Positions 1 to 8,467 of a DNA stretch of 64,000 bases are shown here, piece after piece. The notes under the pieces are model-generated. The model had not been told where the DNA came from. It saw only the letters and a list, made by a program, of their open reading frames with translations, and ran no database searches. The position numbers and the translations under genes were made by a program. Origin of the DNA: Shewanella sp. AS1 (GTDB lineage: Bacteria > Pseudomonadota > Gammaproteobacteria > Enterobacterales > Shewanellaceae); NCBI RefSeq assembly GCF_021412565.1, contig NZ_JAKCLJ010000006.1:171767-235766 (forward strand). The letters are read 5' to 3'. How positions within the stretch are numbered: position 1 is the stretch's first letter; every line of letters starts with the position of its first letter.

Positions 1-165
1 ACAGAGTTATCTTTAATATTTAGCTGGTTAATTTATCACCTTTATTCTGAGTTATATTTATGCAGCCTAGACAAAATTGAATAAGTCAGGGGCAGGTCAG
101 GCCGAGTAAAGCTTATTGTAGATGGATAAAGCACAGATGAATGAATGTCAGATATATAGAATATA

Positions 166-195
166 AAAACGGCACCCTGAGGTGCCGTTTTTTTT
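166..195 (-). terminator. Intrinsic terminator after the TonB receptor gene
   Basis: The stem CGGCACC/GGTGCCG with a CTGA loop is flanked by A-runs on one side and eight T's on the other, so it can work in both directions. It lies 30 bases beyond the stop of the minus-strand receptor gene. Confidence 0.85.
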
Positions 196-225
196 GAGTT
201 TAACTAAAAACCTTGAAGGGTTTGA

Positions 226-2934
226 TTAGAACTTAAACTCACCTTCTAGGAACCACTCTTGTCCACGTGCGTTGTAAGTTGAACGTGGGTAGTGTGGCCA
301 ACCTGTATCAGTTGGGTCGAAGTTAGGACCTGCATCAAATAGGTTGACGATACCCGCTGATAAAGTGATCTTATCAGAGAGGTGATAAGTACTGGTCAGG
401 TTCCAAGTGGTTTGTGAAGCCACTTCATAATCACTTTCGTTGAAGTCAGCACCGCTGGCGGCAGCTGATTCTTTGAATGACTTGTATTGCACACCATGCA
501 TACGTGCAGTATGGTAAGCACCTAATGTGGTTTCAAAGTCGTTGATGTACCAGCCTAAAGTTGCATTTGCACGGTACTGTGGCAGGCCGCCGTTGTCGAT
601 ATCATCTTCAACAGGGTCTGTTGGTGACAACTGATATTCAGAGTTAAGGATGTAAGTACCGTTAACATTCAGTTTTAAGTCACCTAGTGAGCCCATATCA
701 AAGGTGTAACCCGCAGTTAGGTCAATACCACGTACTTTTTGGTACGCCAGGTTCTGCGCAGTTGCATTGATGTGAGTAATGGTACCGCTGGCATCACGGG
801 TGATCATGAAGTCATATTGCTGCCATTCACGGGCGGCTTTAGCCGCGCTGATGCTGCTTACCATGTCATCCAGTTTCCATTCCCAGATATCGATAGAAGC
901 GTTTAGGCTGTCACCACCCCAAACTGCACCAATGTTAGCGGTATAACCTGTCTCAGCTTTCAGGTTTTTGTTTGAACCACCTGTGGTGTCGATATGCAGT
1001 TCGTTACACACTTGATTGGTAAGTGAATCGCTTGATGGTTGACCAGGTGTACCACCTAACGCTTCACACTGCTTGAAGTCGATAACAGTGTTAAAGCCTT
1101 GGGTCGGATCGCCATAGACACGGTGCATGTCTGGAGCACGGAATACGCTAGAGAATGAACCACGAACCAAGAGTTCTGAGACTGGACGGTATTCAACAGC
1201 GATTTGAGGTGAAACGTTGCCACCAAAGTCGCTGTATCTGTCGTAACGGATTGCACCGTTAACCGTTAAATCTTCAATTACAGGTACACTTAATTCAGCG
1301 TAAGTTGCCCAGTAAGAACGTTCGCCCTGTCCTGATGAACCACCTGTGGTCAGGATGTTGCCTTTCTTAGACTCAGAGTCTGAGTCAGAAGAGTAATCTT
1401 GCTTGGTGTACTCGGCACCAAAGGCGAACTGTACATCACCTGCTGGTAGCTCGAAGGCGTAACCTGAAATGTTCGCCTGGACGTTTTTCTGGGTTGATTG
1501 CGCCGTTTCAAATGGGCTGTATTCCATTGCCTCAACATCGGCAGGAGACATGGTTTCTAGCAGTGAATTACCGTTTGTTCCTGCTGTGATGTAATCGAAA
1601 ACGCTAGCAATAGTGCCATAACCGTAGTCAGTTACATCCACGTTGGTGCGGCCATAGTTCAGTGACATATCCCAGCTGTACTCATCGGCTAACATGCCTT
1701 CTAGACCTGTGCTGAAGAAGTAGTTACGTGTCTTAGTGTCGCTACCACGGTTACCGAATTCATGGAAACGGCGAGCATAGTAGTAAGTCCCGTCGGTCGC
1801 GTTAGCAAAGTCACCGCCAAGAGCGGTTGTCTTGTCGTTGAAGGTCTTGCTCAGGTTGCCCGCAGACACGGTTAGTGCATTACCATTCACCGTAATATCG
1901 TAGGCATCAACAGCCATTGGTTCGATGTTGGTGGTCGATTTTGCTTCGGCAAAGTCTAAACGACCTACGAAGTTAACATCATCACTCACCTCGTAGTTGA
2001 AAGTGGTGGTGCTGATGAAACGTCTGTTTTCTGGTGCCAGATCGCGCCATTCAGAGCGATCGAAACCACATAATGTGCCAGTCCATAAGAAGCCGCCTGC
2101 CTCACACTCTGCAGGAGTGAGCTGACGAACTGTGCTCACGTCGGCACCAGTACTAGAGATTGCAGCAATACGAGCACCATATGAGCTGTATGCTGAATAT
2201 GGGCTGTATGGCACTTTATCTGTGTGTAGGCCAAAGTTTTCGCGGTCAGTGGCTTTTAGCTCTTCGTTAGTGGTGAACTCGATGAAAGTTGACACGTTGC
2301 CACGTTCAGAAGATGAGCCGAGAGATAGGGCGATACGATCACTTTCACCACCGCCATTGCTGGTATCGCCATGGCGATACTTGATGGCTGCACCTTCATA
2401 ATCTTTCTTTAAAATGATGTTGACTACACCACCGACCGCATCGGCACCGTAAATCGCAGAGCCGCCAGACTGCAGTACTTCGATACGCGCTACAGCTTCC
2501 ATAGGCAGGTTAGCCGTGTCAACGAAGTTATTCACACCGCCAGCTGGTTTTGGATACTGGTTCAGACGCTTACCGTTGATCAAGGTCAGAGTACGGTTAG
2601 CACCGGCACCACGAAGGCTGATAGAAGTTGCCGCAGGTGTGAAACCGTGAACTTCCTGCGTTGTCATTGCACCTGTAGTTGAAGTCAGGCTCTGTAGAGC
2701 GTCTTGAATATTGTTAAAGCCCTGTTTTGCCATGTCGTCTGCGCTCATCACAGTCACAGGCGTGGCAGTTTCCATATCGGTACGCTTAATACGTGAACCC
2801 GTTACTTCGATGCGTTCAACTTTATCTTGATCTTGTTCAGCTGCATATACAGCTGGCGCGCTGAGTGCCGCAGTAGCAGCACCGCCAATTAATGCAAAAC
2901 GGACTGCTTTAGCTAATATAAAATTAGGTCGCAT
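226..2934 (-). CDS. TonB-dependent outer-membrane receptor
   Basis: 902-residue outer-membrane receptor that would take up a ligand using energy from TonB-ExbBD. Seen: a signal peptide ending near AVYAA (about residue 31), a TonB-box-like stretch VERIEVTGSRIKR, a plug domain at about 50-185 with the typical SISLRGAGANRTLTLINGKR and GGVVNIILK motifs, then a long beta-barrel ending in a C-terminal phenylalanine (EGEFKF) as used by the BAM machinery. A GGGGAG ribosome site lies 7 bases before the ATG. Substrate is not evident; this subfamily (often annotated as oligopeptide or carbohydrate receptors in Shewanella and Xanthomonas relatives) is broad. It stands alone with a long AT-rich upstream region and its own terminator. 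Confidence 0.93.
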   Translation of the reverse strand: MRPNFILAKAVRFALIGGAATAALSAPAVYAAEQDQDKVERIEVTGSRIKRTDMETATPVTVMSADDMAKQGFNNIQDALQSLTSTTGAMTTQEVHGFTPAATSISLRGAGANRTLTLINGKRLNQYPKPAGGVNNFVDTANLPMEAVARIEVLQSGGSAIYGADAVGGVVNIILKKDYEGAAIKYRHGDTSNGGGESDRIALSLGSSSERGNVSTFIEFTTNEELKATDRENFGLHTDKVPYSPYSAYSSYGARIAAISSTGADVSTVRQLTPAECEAGGFLWTGTLCGFDRSEWRDLAPENRRFISTTTFNYEVSDDVNFVGRLDFAEAKSTTNIEPMAVDAYDITVNGNALTVSAGNLSKTFNDKTTALGGDFANATDGTYYYARRFHEFGNRGSDTKTRNYFFSTGLEGMLADEYSWDMSLNYGRTNVDVTDYGYGTIASVFDYITAGTNGNSLLETMSPADVEAMEYSPFETAQSTQKNVQANISGYAFELPAGDVQFAFGAEYTKQDYSSDSDSESKKGNILTTGGSSGQGERSYWATYAELSVPVIEDLTVNGAIRYDRYSDFGGNVSPQIAVEYRPVSELLVRGSFSSVFRAPDMHRVYGDPTQGFNTVIDFKQCEALGGTPGQPSSDSLTNQVCNELHIDTTGGSNKNLKAETGYTANIGAVWGGDSLNASIDIWEWKLDDMVSSISAAKAAREWQQYDFMITRDASGTITHINATAQNLAYQKVRGIDLTAGYTFDMGSLGDLKLNVNGTYILNSEYQLSPTDPVEDDIDNGGLPQYRANATLGWYINDFETTLGAYHTARMHGVQYKSFKESAAASGADFNESDYEVASQTTWNLTSTYHLSDKITLSAGIVNLFDAGPNFDPTDTGWPHYPRSTYNARGQEWFLEGEFKF

Positions 2935-3650
2935 TATTTTCTCCCCGATACTTATTTTAATTTTTAGTTTCTATTTAATGAAACTTTATTAGTAAAGCCT
3001 GAATGATTTCTATTTTTCAAGCTTTTAACTAGGGGATGGATATAATCATAATGAAGTAACAACTACAACATGTTTGTTACAGCCAGATTAAAGCGGAATC
3101 AAGGCTGTTTGGTTAATATAAATTTAACAAAAATATCTTTTGTTTTTTACAATTTGTATGTTTTGTTTTCTATTTAAGTTTTAATTAAGTTAATTGGTTT
3201 TATTTTGTTCTAATAAGACAGAAGATGTTTACGGTTTGTTTGTTTTTGTTGTGATTATTGTTTCTATTTTTTAGTTTTAATGTTTTTTTGTTTACTTTTT
3301 ATTAAATATTTTTTCTAACAGAAAACATGTTAATTGAGTTAATCGTGACCTATATCAAACTTGTTACCTTGAGAAAAATTAGGTTCATATCTGCTTTTAG
3401 CTGGTTATTGGGATCTCTATTTACCTTATTAACCGAGAATAGATTCTGTTTATATGGGGCGAAATAGATAAATTCATTAACAAATCAGCAGTCTAGTCCG
3501 ATTAAGTCGCTTAGCATTACAGTTGTAATAGAGATAACTAATAATCTAAAGCAATGAAGATTGAGGGCTCAGGGGCTTATGCCAAGCAGAGCTGCCAATG
3601 AATCAAACAGTTAAGTAAGCTGCTAAGTAAACAAGCCGCAGGCTAAAGAG
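2935..3650. other. Long AT-rich intergenic region
   Basis: About 700 bases without a convincing gene on either strand. It must hold the promoter of the minus-strand TonB receptor, but I see no clear -35/-10 pair, Fur box or other operator that I would defend. It is rich in T-runs between 3120 and 3320. Confidence 0.6.
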
Positions 3651-3690
3651 GAAAAAGCCGATATCAAAGGCTGTGTATTGACATCGGCTT
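3651..3690 (-). terminator. Intrinsic terminator after the methyltransferase gene
   Basis: Inverted repeat AAGCCGAT (3655-3662) / ATCGGCTT (3683-3690), extended internally by CAA/TTG, followed on the minus strand by TTTTTCC. It is placed 38 bases beyond the methyltransferase stop. Confidence 0.75.
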
Positions 3691-3727
3691 ACTCAGGGCT
3701 GAAGGGAGGCTGGAACACCCCGAGCAA

Positions 3728-4801
3728 TTAGGGCTTTAACTTACAGCGCAGTAGTGTGTGTCCTAAACCAATATTATCTATATCCTGATCAACATACAGC
3801 CCAGCCTGTGATATTAGTTTCAGCATATCTTTAGAGTGGTACATGCGGCTATTGCCGTTGGCCATCGCGGTAAAGTAGAGGGAAGTGGCATTAACGCAGT
3901 AGGCACCCGCCTCGAAGGGTTGTCTGTCCCAGTAGGTTTCCAGAATACACAATTCGCTGTCGGGCCGCATATTAGCAGCGGTATTTTCTAAGATGGTGAG
4001 GATTTGTGCTTCGCTGAAGCAGTCTAAAAACTGGCTCATCCAGTAGAGATCACCGCCTTGGAAGAAGGGAGTATCCTTATCTAACAGATCGCACTTAAAC
4101 CCTGTGATTCTATCCTCGACATTTTGACTTTTAGCATTAGCGAGGGCGACCTTGAGCTGGCCAGGAAGATCCATAATAGTGACTTTTACTTGGGGATCGA
4201 ACTTGGTACAAGCCAAAGCCCATTTGCCTGTGTTACCGCCGATATCGACAATCTGTTTAGGTTTGTGCTGAAAAATCAGTGGTAACAGGGCTTCGAAGGC
4301 GAAGTCAGAATAGAAGTGGTCGAATGCAAACCAGCTTTTCTTGGCCTGCTCCGGTAGTTCACTCAGGGTCGGGTAGATGGTCTCCCAATCGCCAAACACT
4401 TTAAGGCCGTTTGCTTTGCCTTCGATGAGGGAGGATTCGAGCTCAAACAGCCCCTGATAACAGACATCATGAATAAAGTGTAAGTTGATCTGTGCCATCT
4501 TATCGTTAAGCATGAAATCCCCAGTTTTATCGAGCCGATATTGGTCGCCGTCCAGCCACAACAATCCCATGCTCAACCCCATATCTAACAGCACGCCGGC
4601 ACCATAGTCGCTGATGTTGCAGTTTGCTGCTATCTCAGCTCGTGTACAGTGTTTGCCTTTGGCCTGATCGATATAGGCGAGCAGATTAAACTTAAGCAGA
4701 CAGCGCGTCACTTGAAAGGCGATGGGGGCAAAGGCGATTTTCTGCGCTTCGAATTTGGCATCAAACGCACTGATGGATTTGGGTGAACGATAAAAAGGCA
4801 T
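3728..4801 (-). CDS. SAM-dependent O-methyltransferase (class I, COMT-like)
   Basis: 357-residue protein with the two-part layout of plant/bacterial O-methyltransferases: an N-terminal winged-helix dimerisation domain (about 25-105) and a C-terminal Rossmann methyltransferase domain. The SAM-binding motif I is visible as VDIGGNTGKWA near residue 190, followed by an acidic loop (IMDLPGQL). The ATG at 4801 is preferred to the TTG six bases upstream, although neither has a strong ribosome site. Substrate unknown. It lies downstream of cysK on the same strand, but a strong terminator separates them, so it is probably transcribed on its own. Confidence 0.8.
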   Translation of the reverse strand: MPFYRSPKSISAFDAKFEAQKIAFAPIAFQVTRCLLKFNLLAYIDQAKGKHCTRAEIAANCNISDYGAGVLLDMGLSMGLLWLDGDQYRLDKTGDFMLNDKMAQINLHFIHDVCYQGLFELESSLIEGKANGLKVFGDWETIYPTLSELPEQAKKSWFAFDHFYSDFAFEALLPLIFQHKPKQIVDIGGNTGKWALACTKFDPQVKVTIMDLPGQLKVALANAKSQNVEDRITGFKCDLLDKDTPFFQGGDLYWMSQFLDCFSEAQILTILENTAANMRPDSELCILETYWDRQPFEAGAYCVNATSLYFTAMANGNSRMYHSKDMLKLISQAGLYVDQDIDNIGLGHTLLRCKLKP

Positions 4802-4982
4802 AAGCAAGCTGACCCGTGCAGCAGATAGTCACTGTGATTCATTAACTGTATCAGTAACTTGGCGATATCGCACGAAACAAAGTGATAATAAGGGAGCTGC
4901 TTCTCGAAATTTCTTTTTGTTATCTTTGCTAGCTTGCAGAAGTCGAGGATGGATGTTAGTCAGCAGCTTGCTGATCTTGCTT

Positions 4983-5018
4983 AAAAAAAAGCCCGCGATG
5001 GCATAACCATTGCGGGCT
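4983..5018 (-). terminator. Intrinsic terminator after cysK
   Basis: A 12-bp stem AGCCCGCGATGG (4990-5001) / CCATTGCGGGCT (5007-5018) with one G-T pair, followed on the minus strand by eight T's. It sits 25 bases after the cysK stop. Confidence 0.9.
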
Positions 5019-5042
5019 GTATTAGGTGTCATAAGCCAGGAT

Positions 5043-6011
5043 TTATTGGATATTCTCTGCGTCGCCAAATTGACCTTGGAAAAGCACTGAAGAGAGGTAA
5101 CGCTCAGCGGCTGAAGGTAAGATCACAACTATGTTCTTATCTGCAAACTCAGGAAGCGCCGCAATACGGTTGGCGGCGACCACGGCGGCACCTGATGAGA
5201 TACCGACTAAGATGCCTTCCTCTTTCATCAGACGCTGCGCCATCTCGATAGCATCTTCATTACTGACAGCCTCGACGCGATCGACCATCTCAAGATCTAA
5301 GTTTTTGGGGATGAAGCCTGCGCCAATGCCCTGGATCTTATGGGGGCCAGGTTGTACTGTCTCACCCGCGAGGGTTTGAGAGATAACCGGTGAGTCAGCG
5401 GGTTCCACTGCAACGGATGTAATGGCTTTACCCTTAGCATTTTTGATGTAGCGGCTCACACCTGTGATCGTGCCGCCCGTACCCACACCTGCGATTAACA
5501 CATCCACTTCACCATCGGTGTCATTCCAAATTTCTGGGCCTGTGGTTTGCTCATGTATCTCTGGATTGGCCGGGTTATCAAACTGTCCAAGGACAAGGTA
5601 TTTTTCTGGGTTGGACTGACGCAGCTCTTCTGCTTTATCAATCGCCCCTTTCATGCCTTTAGCCCCTTCGGTTAATACCAGGTTTGCACCAAGGGCTTTG
5701 AGCAATTTACGGCGCTCTAGGCTCATAGTGTTTGGCATAGTTAAGGTTAACTTGTAACCACGGGCAGCAGCGACATAGGCTAGTGCAATACCTGTGTTAC
5801 CCGAAGTAGGTTCGATTAGCTCGATATCTTTAGTGAGTAATCCCTTTTTTTCGGCATCCCATATCATGTTGGAGCCGATACGACATTTAACACTGAAGCT
5901 AGGGTTACGGGCTTCGATCTTTGCAAGCACTCGGCCGTTACTTACGCGGTTCAGTCGAACCAGAGGTGTATTACCTATAGTGTGTGAATTGTCATCGAAA
6001 ATTTTACTCAT
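5043..6011 (-). CDS. cysK: Cysteine synthase A (O-acetylserine sulfhydrylase)
   Basis: 322-residue PLP enzyme that makes L-cysteine from O-acetylserine and sulfide in the cytoplasm, the last step of sulfate assimilation. Seen: GNTPLVRLN near the N-terminus, the PLP lysine K42 in NPSFSVKCR, the substrate loop TSGNTG at about 70, and [12 protein letters not shown] for phosphate binding. Length fits CysK. The ribosome site AAAGGAG lies about 11 bases ahead of the ATG. The sulfate transporter gene cysZ lies 1.4 kb away on the same strand, a sulfur-linked neighbourhood interrupted by an RDD gene. CysM is a less likely alternative on length and motif. Confidence 0.95.
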   Translation of the reverse strand: MSKIFDDNSHTIGNTPLVRLNRVSNGRVLAKIEARNPSFSVKCRIGSNMIWDAEKKGLLTKDIELIEPTSGNTGIALAYVAAARGYKLTLTMPNTMSLERRKLLKALGANLVLTEGAKGMKGAIDKAEELRQSNPEKYLVLGQFDNPANPEIHEQTTGPEIWNDTDGEVDVLIAGVGTGGTITGVSRYIKNAKGKAITSVAVEPADSPVISQTLAGETVQPGPHKIQGIGAGFIPKNLDLEMVDRVEAVSNEDAIEMAQRLMKEEGILVGISSGAAVVAANRIAALPEFADKNIVVILPSAAERYLSSVLFQGQFGDAENIQ

Positions 6012-6260
6012 GGATTACTCACTCCTTTATTTATATAGATAAATCATAGTGCGGATTTTCGACATGAGAAATGCTAGTTTCATCTTCATTATTCTATTTG
6101 GTTATAAAAACATGTTTATTTATCATGTTTATCTTAATTAGTGACTTGGCTCAACTGACGATTTGGATTTATCTTCTAGTCTGGAAAATCAGTTACTGGT
6201 AAATTAATGATATCAACAGATTTTATCTCTAGATTTTTTAATTCCTTAGAGGAGTGAGGT

Positions 6261-7340
6261 GTGAGTCCTGATAAAGATACCAAATCCATGATCACCCCTT
6301 TTGCCTTTAACGTTGCACAGGGCATCTTATATACGCCCTTGGCATCCCCCCTAAAGCGCGGATTGGCCATTTTGATAGATGGCTTGATCGTCGCCGTATT
6401 GGCCGATCAAGCGGGTTGGTTGTTTCTGCTGTTCGTTGGCGTGACTCTGTTGATTGAACGGCGCAGTCATCAGATAGGTCGATTTTTTAAATGGGGCTTA
6501 TACCTTTCTATGTTAGTGATGGGGCTGTATGTCACCAGCGACAATATCATTGAGTATCGTAATGCCAAAGATGAGCAGGCCAAGGTGACGCAAAACAGCG
6601 TTAAGATAGAAGATCCAGATGCCGCTGCTATTGTTTCATTAATCGATATCTGGGCCATCATTCGCTGTGAAGAGTTTACCTGCATCGAAAAACATTATAT
6701 TCGCATGGCCAATACACTGAATAACACCAGCTTAACTCAGTCGAAGAAACGTAAAGTGCTGAGTGATTTGCTCGATGAACTCGAGCTTTCTGAGGCAGAG
6801 AAACTCAAGCTGCAAGCCATTCGTGATGACAAAATCCCCCTTGTCCAAGCCAATATGCCGCGCTCTTCAACTCAAGCCACTAACGAGCAATCCACTCATG
6901 AGCAAGGCACTGGCAATCAAGGAGAAGCACTGAATATGCATGGTGACGGGGAAGCCAACTCAGTGGGAACCTCTTCTGATTTAGAGCTAGGGAAAAGGGC
7001 TGACAAGGAACAAGCATACAGCCTGCTCAATTGGGCCAAGGGAATATTGGATGATCTTGGCTTAGGTTTTGGCTGGGCGGCATTTTATTTTACTGTGTTT
7101 ATTGCCTGGTTCGATGGCCAGACATTAGGCAAAAAATTGCTGAACATCCGCGTGATTCGCCTCGATGCTGCGCCTATTTCACTCTGGGCCGCTTTTGGTC
7201 GCTATGGTGGTTATGGCGCCGGGTTTGCTACGGGTTTACTGGGTTTTATGCAGATCTATTGGGATGCCAACAGGCAAGCCATTCAGGATAAGATCTCTGC
7301 CACTGTGGTCATAGATCTCTCCAAAACGAGTTACAATTGA
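6261..7340 (+). CDS. RDD-family membrane protein
   Basis: 359 residues. An RDD domain is split in two: an N-terminal part with SPLKRGLAILIDGLIVAVLAD and a second hydrophobic stretch (about 30-100), then a long hydrophilic central insert (about 110-250, rich in Q/E/N), then the C-terminal half with a membrane helix, the TLGKKLLNIRV motif and the DKISATVVID ending. The start is a GTG with GAGGAG six bases upstream; an ATG ten codons in is an alternative. RDD proteins are multi-pass inner-membrane proteins, some implicated in ion transport; no specific role is visible here. It diverges from cysK and converges on cysZ. Confidence 0.8.
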   Translation: MSPDKDTKSMITPFAFNVAQGILYTPLASPLKRGLAILIDGLIVAVLADQAGWLFLLFVGVTLLIERRSHQIGRFFKWGLYLSMLVMGLYVTSDNIIEYRNAKDEQAKVTQNSVKIEDPDAAAIVSLIDIWAIIRCEEFTCIEKHYIRMANTLNNTSLTQSKKRKVLSDLLDELELSEAEKLKLQAIRDDKIPLVQANMPRSSTQATNEQSTHEQGTGNQGEALNMHGDGEANSVGTSSDLELGKRADKEQAYSLLNWAKGILDDLGLGFGWAAFYFTVFIAWFDGQTLGKKLLNIRVIRLDAAPISLWAAFGRYGGYGAGFATGLLGFMQIYWDANRQAIQDKISATVVIDLSKTSYN

Positions 7341-7411
7341 TGATACTCAGGCTGCAAGTTCGCCAAGGTTAACTGAAATTTGATGGCGGCCAGCGTGACC
7401 GCCACACTCGA

Positions 7412-8185
7412 TTATTCTGGGGCGATCAGTTCATTGCGGTAAGCTTCGCGGTATTTATCCACCCACATGGCGGTAGCGCCGCAGATAGCGACCGGCATCA
7501 CGATAAAGTTGACTATGGGGATCATGGAAAACAGGGTCACAGCCGCGCCAAAACTAAAACTCGTGCCCTTAGTTTGCTTGAGGGCAAACTTCATATCTTC
7601 AAAGGGAACCTTGTGATTATCGAAGGGATAATCGCAGTACTGAATGGCCATCATCCAGGCACTAAAGAGGAACCATAATACTGGCGCGGCGGTTTGGCCG
7701 ATAAAGGGGATCCAAAACAGCACCAGAAACAGCAGGGCGCGGGGCAGATAATATTTGAGTTTGAGCCATTCCCGTCCTAGGACCCGGGGCAGATCTTTAA
7801 TCAGATCCACTGTGGTGCCAGAATGTAAGTTTTTGCCCGTTAAAAACTGCTCAACCTTCTCCGCGAGCAGGCCGTTAAAGGGAGCTGCAATCCAGTTCAT
7901 CACTGAACTGAAGATAAAGGAGAGCACAACCAACAGCGCCAGGATGGCGATAGGCCATAACAGAAAGTTCAACCAGCTCAGATAATCTGGCATCTGAGCA
8001 TTGATCCACTCAAATACCCGCTCTAGTTGAGCGATAGCAAAATAGATAAGCGTGCTAAATAACAGGATATTGACGCTCAGCGGGATAAACACAAAGCGGC
8101 GTAATCCCGGCTGCTTTATTAGGCGAAAACCTTCAATAAAATAGTTCACACCACTCTTAGGCATAGTGGTTCTGGATTGCTTCAC
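7412..8185 (-). CDS. cysZ: Sulfate transporter CysZ
   Basis: 257-residue inner-membrane protein that imports sulfate for cysteine synthesis. Seen: four to five hydrophobic segments and the very conserved family stretches NWIAAPFNGLLAE, GQTAAPVLWFLFSAWM, AIQYCDYPFDNHKVPF and PVAICGATAMWVD, as in E. coli CysZ. The GTG at 8185 has GGGGAG nine bases upstream and gives an N-terminus matching E. coli CysZ in length; the internal ATG at 8164 has no ribosome site. Eight 12-bp tandem repeats lie just upstream of the gene. Confidence 0.94.
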   Translation of the reverse strand: MKQSRTTMPKSGVNYFIEGFRLIKQPGLRRFVFIPLSVNILLFSTLIYFAIAQLERVFEWINAQMPDYLSWLNFLLWPIAILALLVVLSFIFSSVMNWIAAPFNGLLAEKVEQFLTGKNLHSGTTVDLIKDLPRVLGREWLKLKYYLPRALLFLVLFWIPFIGQTAAPVLWFLFSAWMMAIQYCDYPFDNHKVPFEDMKFALKQTKGTSFSFGAAVTLFSMIPIVNFIVMPVAICGATAMWVDKYREAYRNELIAPE

Positions 8186-8200
8186 CGGCTTGTACTCCCC

Positions 8201-8296
8201 TGTTTAGTTAATTGTTTAGTTAATTGTTTAGTTAATTGTTTAGTTAATGGTTTAGTGAATGGTTCCGTGAATTGTTGGGTAAATTGTTCTGTGAAT
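8201..8296. repeat. Eight tandem 12-bp repeats between cysZ and smc
   Basis: Unit TGTTTAGTTAAT. Units 1-4 (8201-8248) are identical; units 5-8 (8249-8296) are progressively diverged, for example GGTTTAGTGAAT and TGTTCTGTGAAT. The array lies in the divergent cysZ/smc promoter region, 15 bases upstream of cysZ. Confidence 0.9.
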
Positions 8297-8467
8297 TCAA
8301 TTTAGTGAGCTTGCTCACGATTGTGAGTCAGCGTAAATTGAAAAACAAGAGTGAAATGAAGCGAGTGGCGATAAAAAACGTTACAAAATGCAGCCCGCTT
8401 TGTTAAAGTGTCAAACAATAATAACAGGCATCATGATATTGCCGCTTTCTTGACGACCACTGGCACA

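Noticed and set aside
2935..3650. Possible Fur or other operator in the AT-rich region upstream of the TonB receptor
   Set aside because: TATAATCATAATG-like stretches occur but no convincing 19-bp iron-box match; AT-rich background makes chance likely.
4829..5068. 79-codon minus-strand frame between cysK and the methyltransferase
   Set aside because: It starts inside the cysK 3' end and runs through the cysK terminator hairpin; composition is not protein-like.
6176..6370. Small minus-strand frame upstream of cysK
   Set aside because: Overlaps the start of the RDD gene antisense and has no supporting features.
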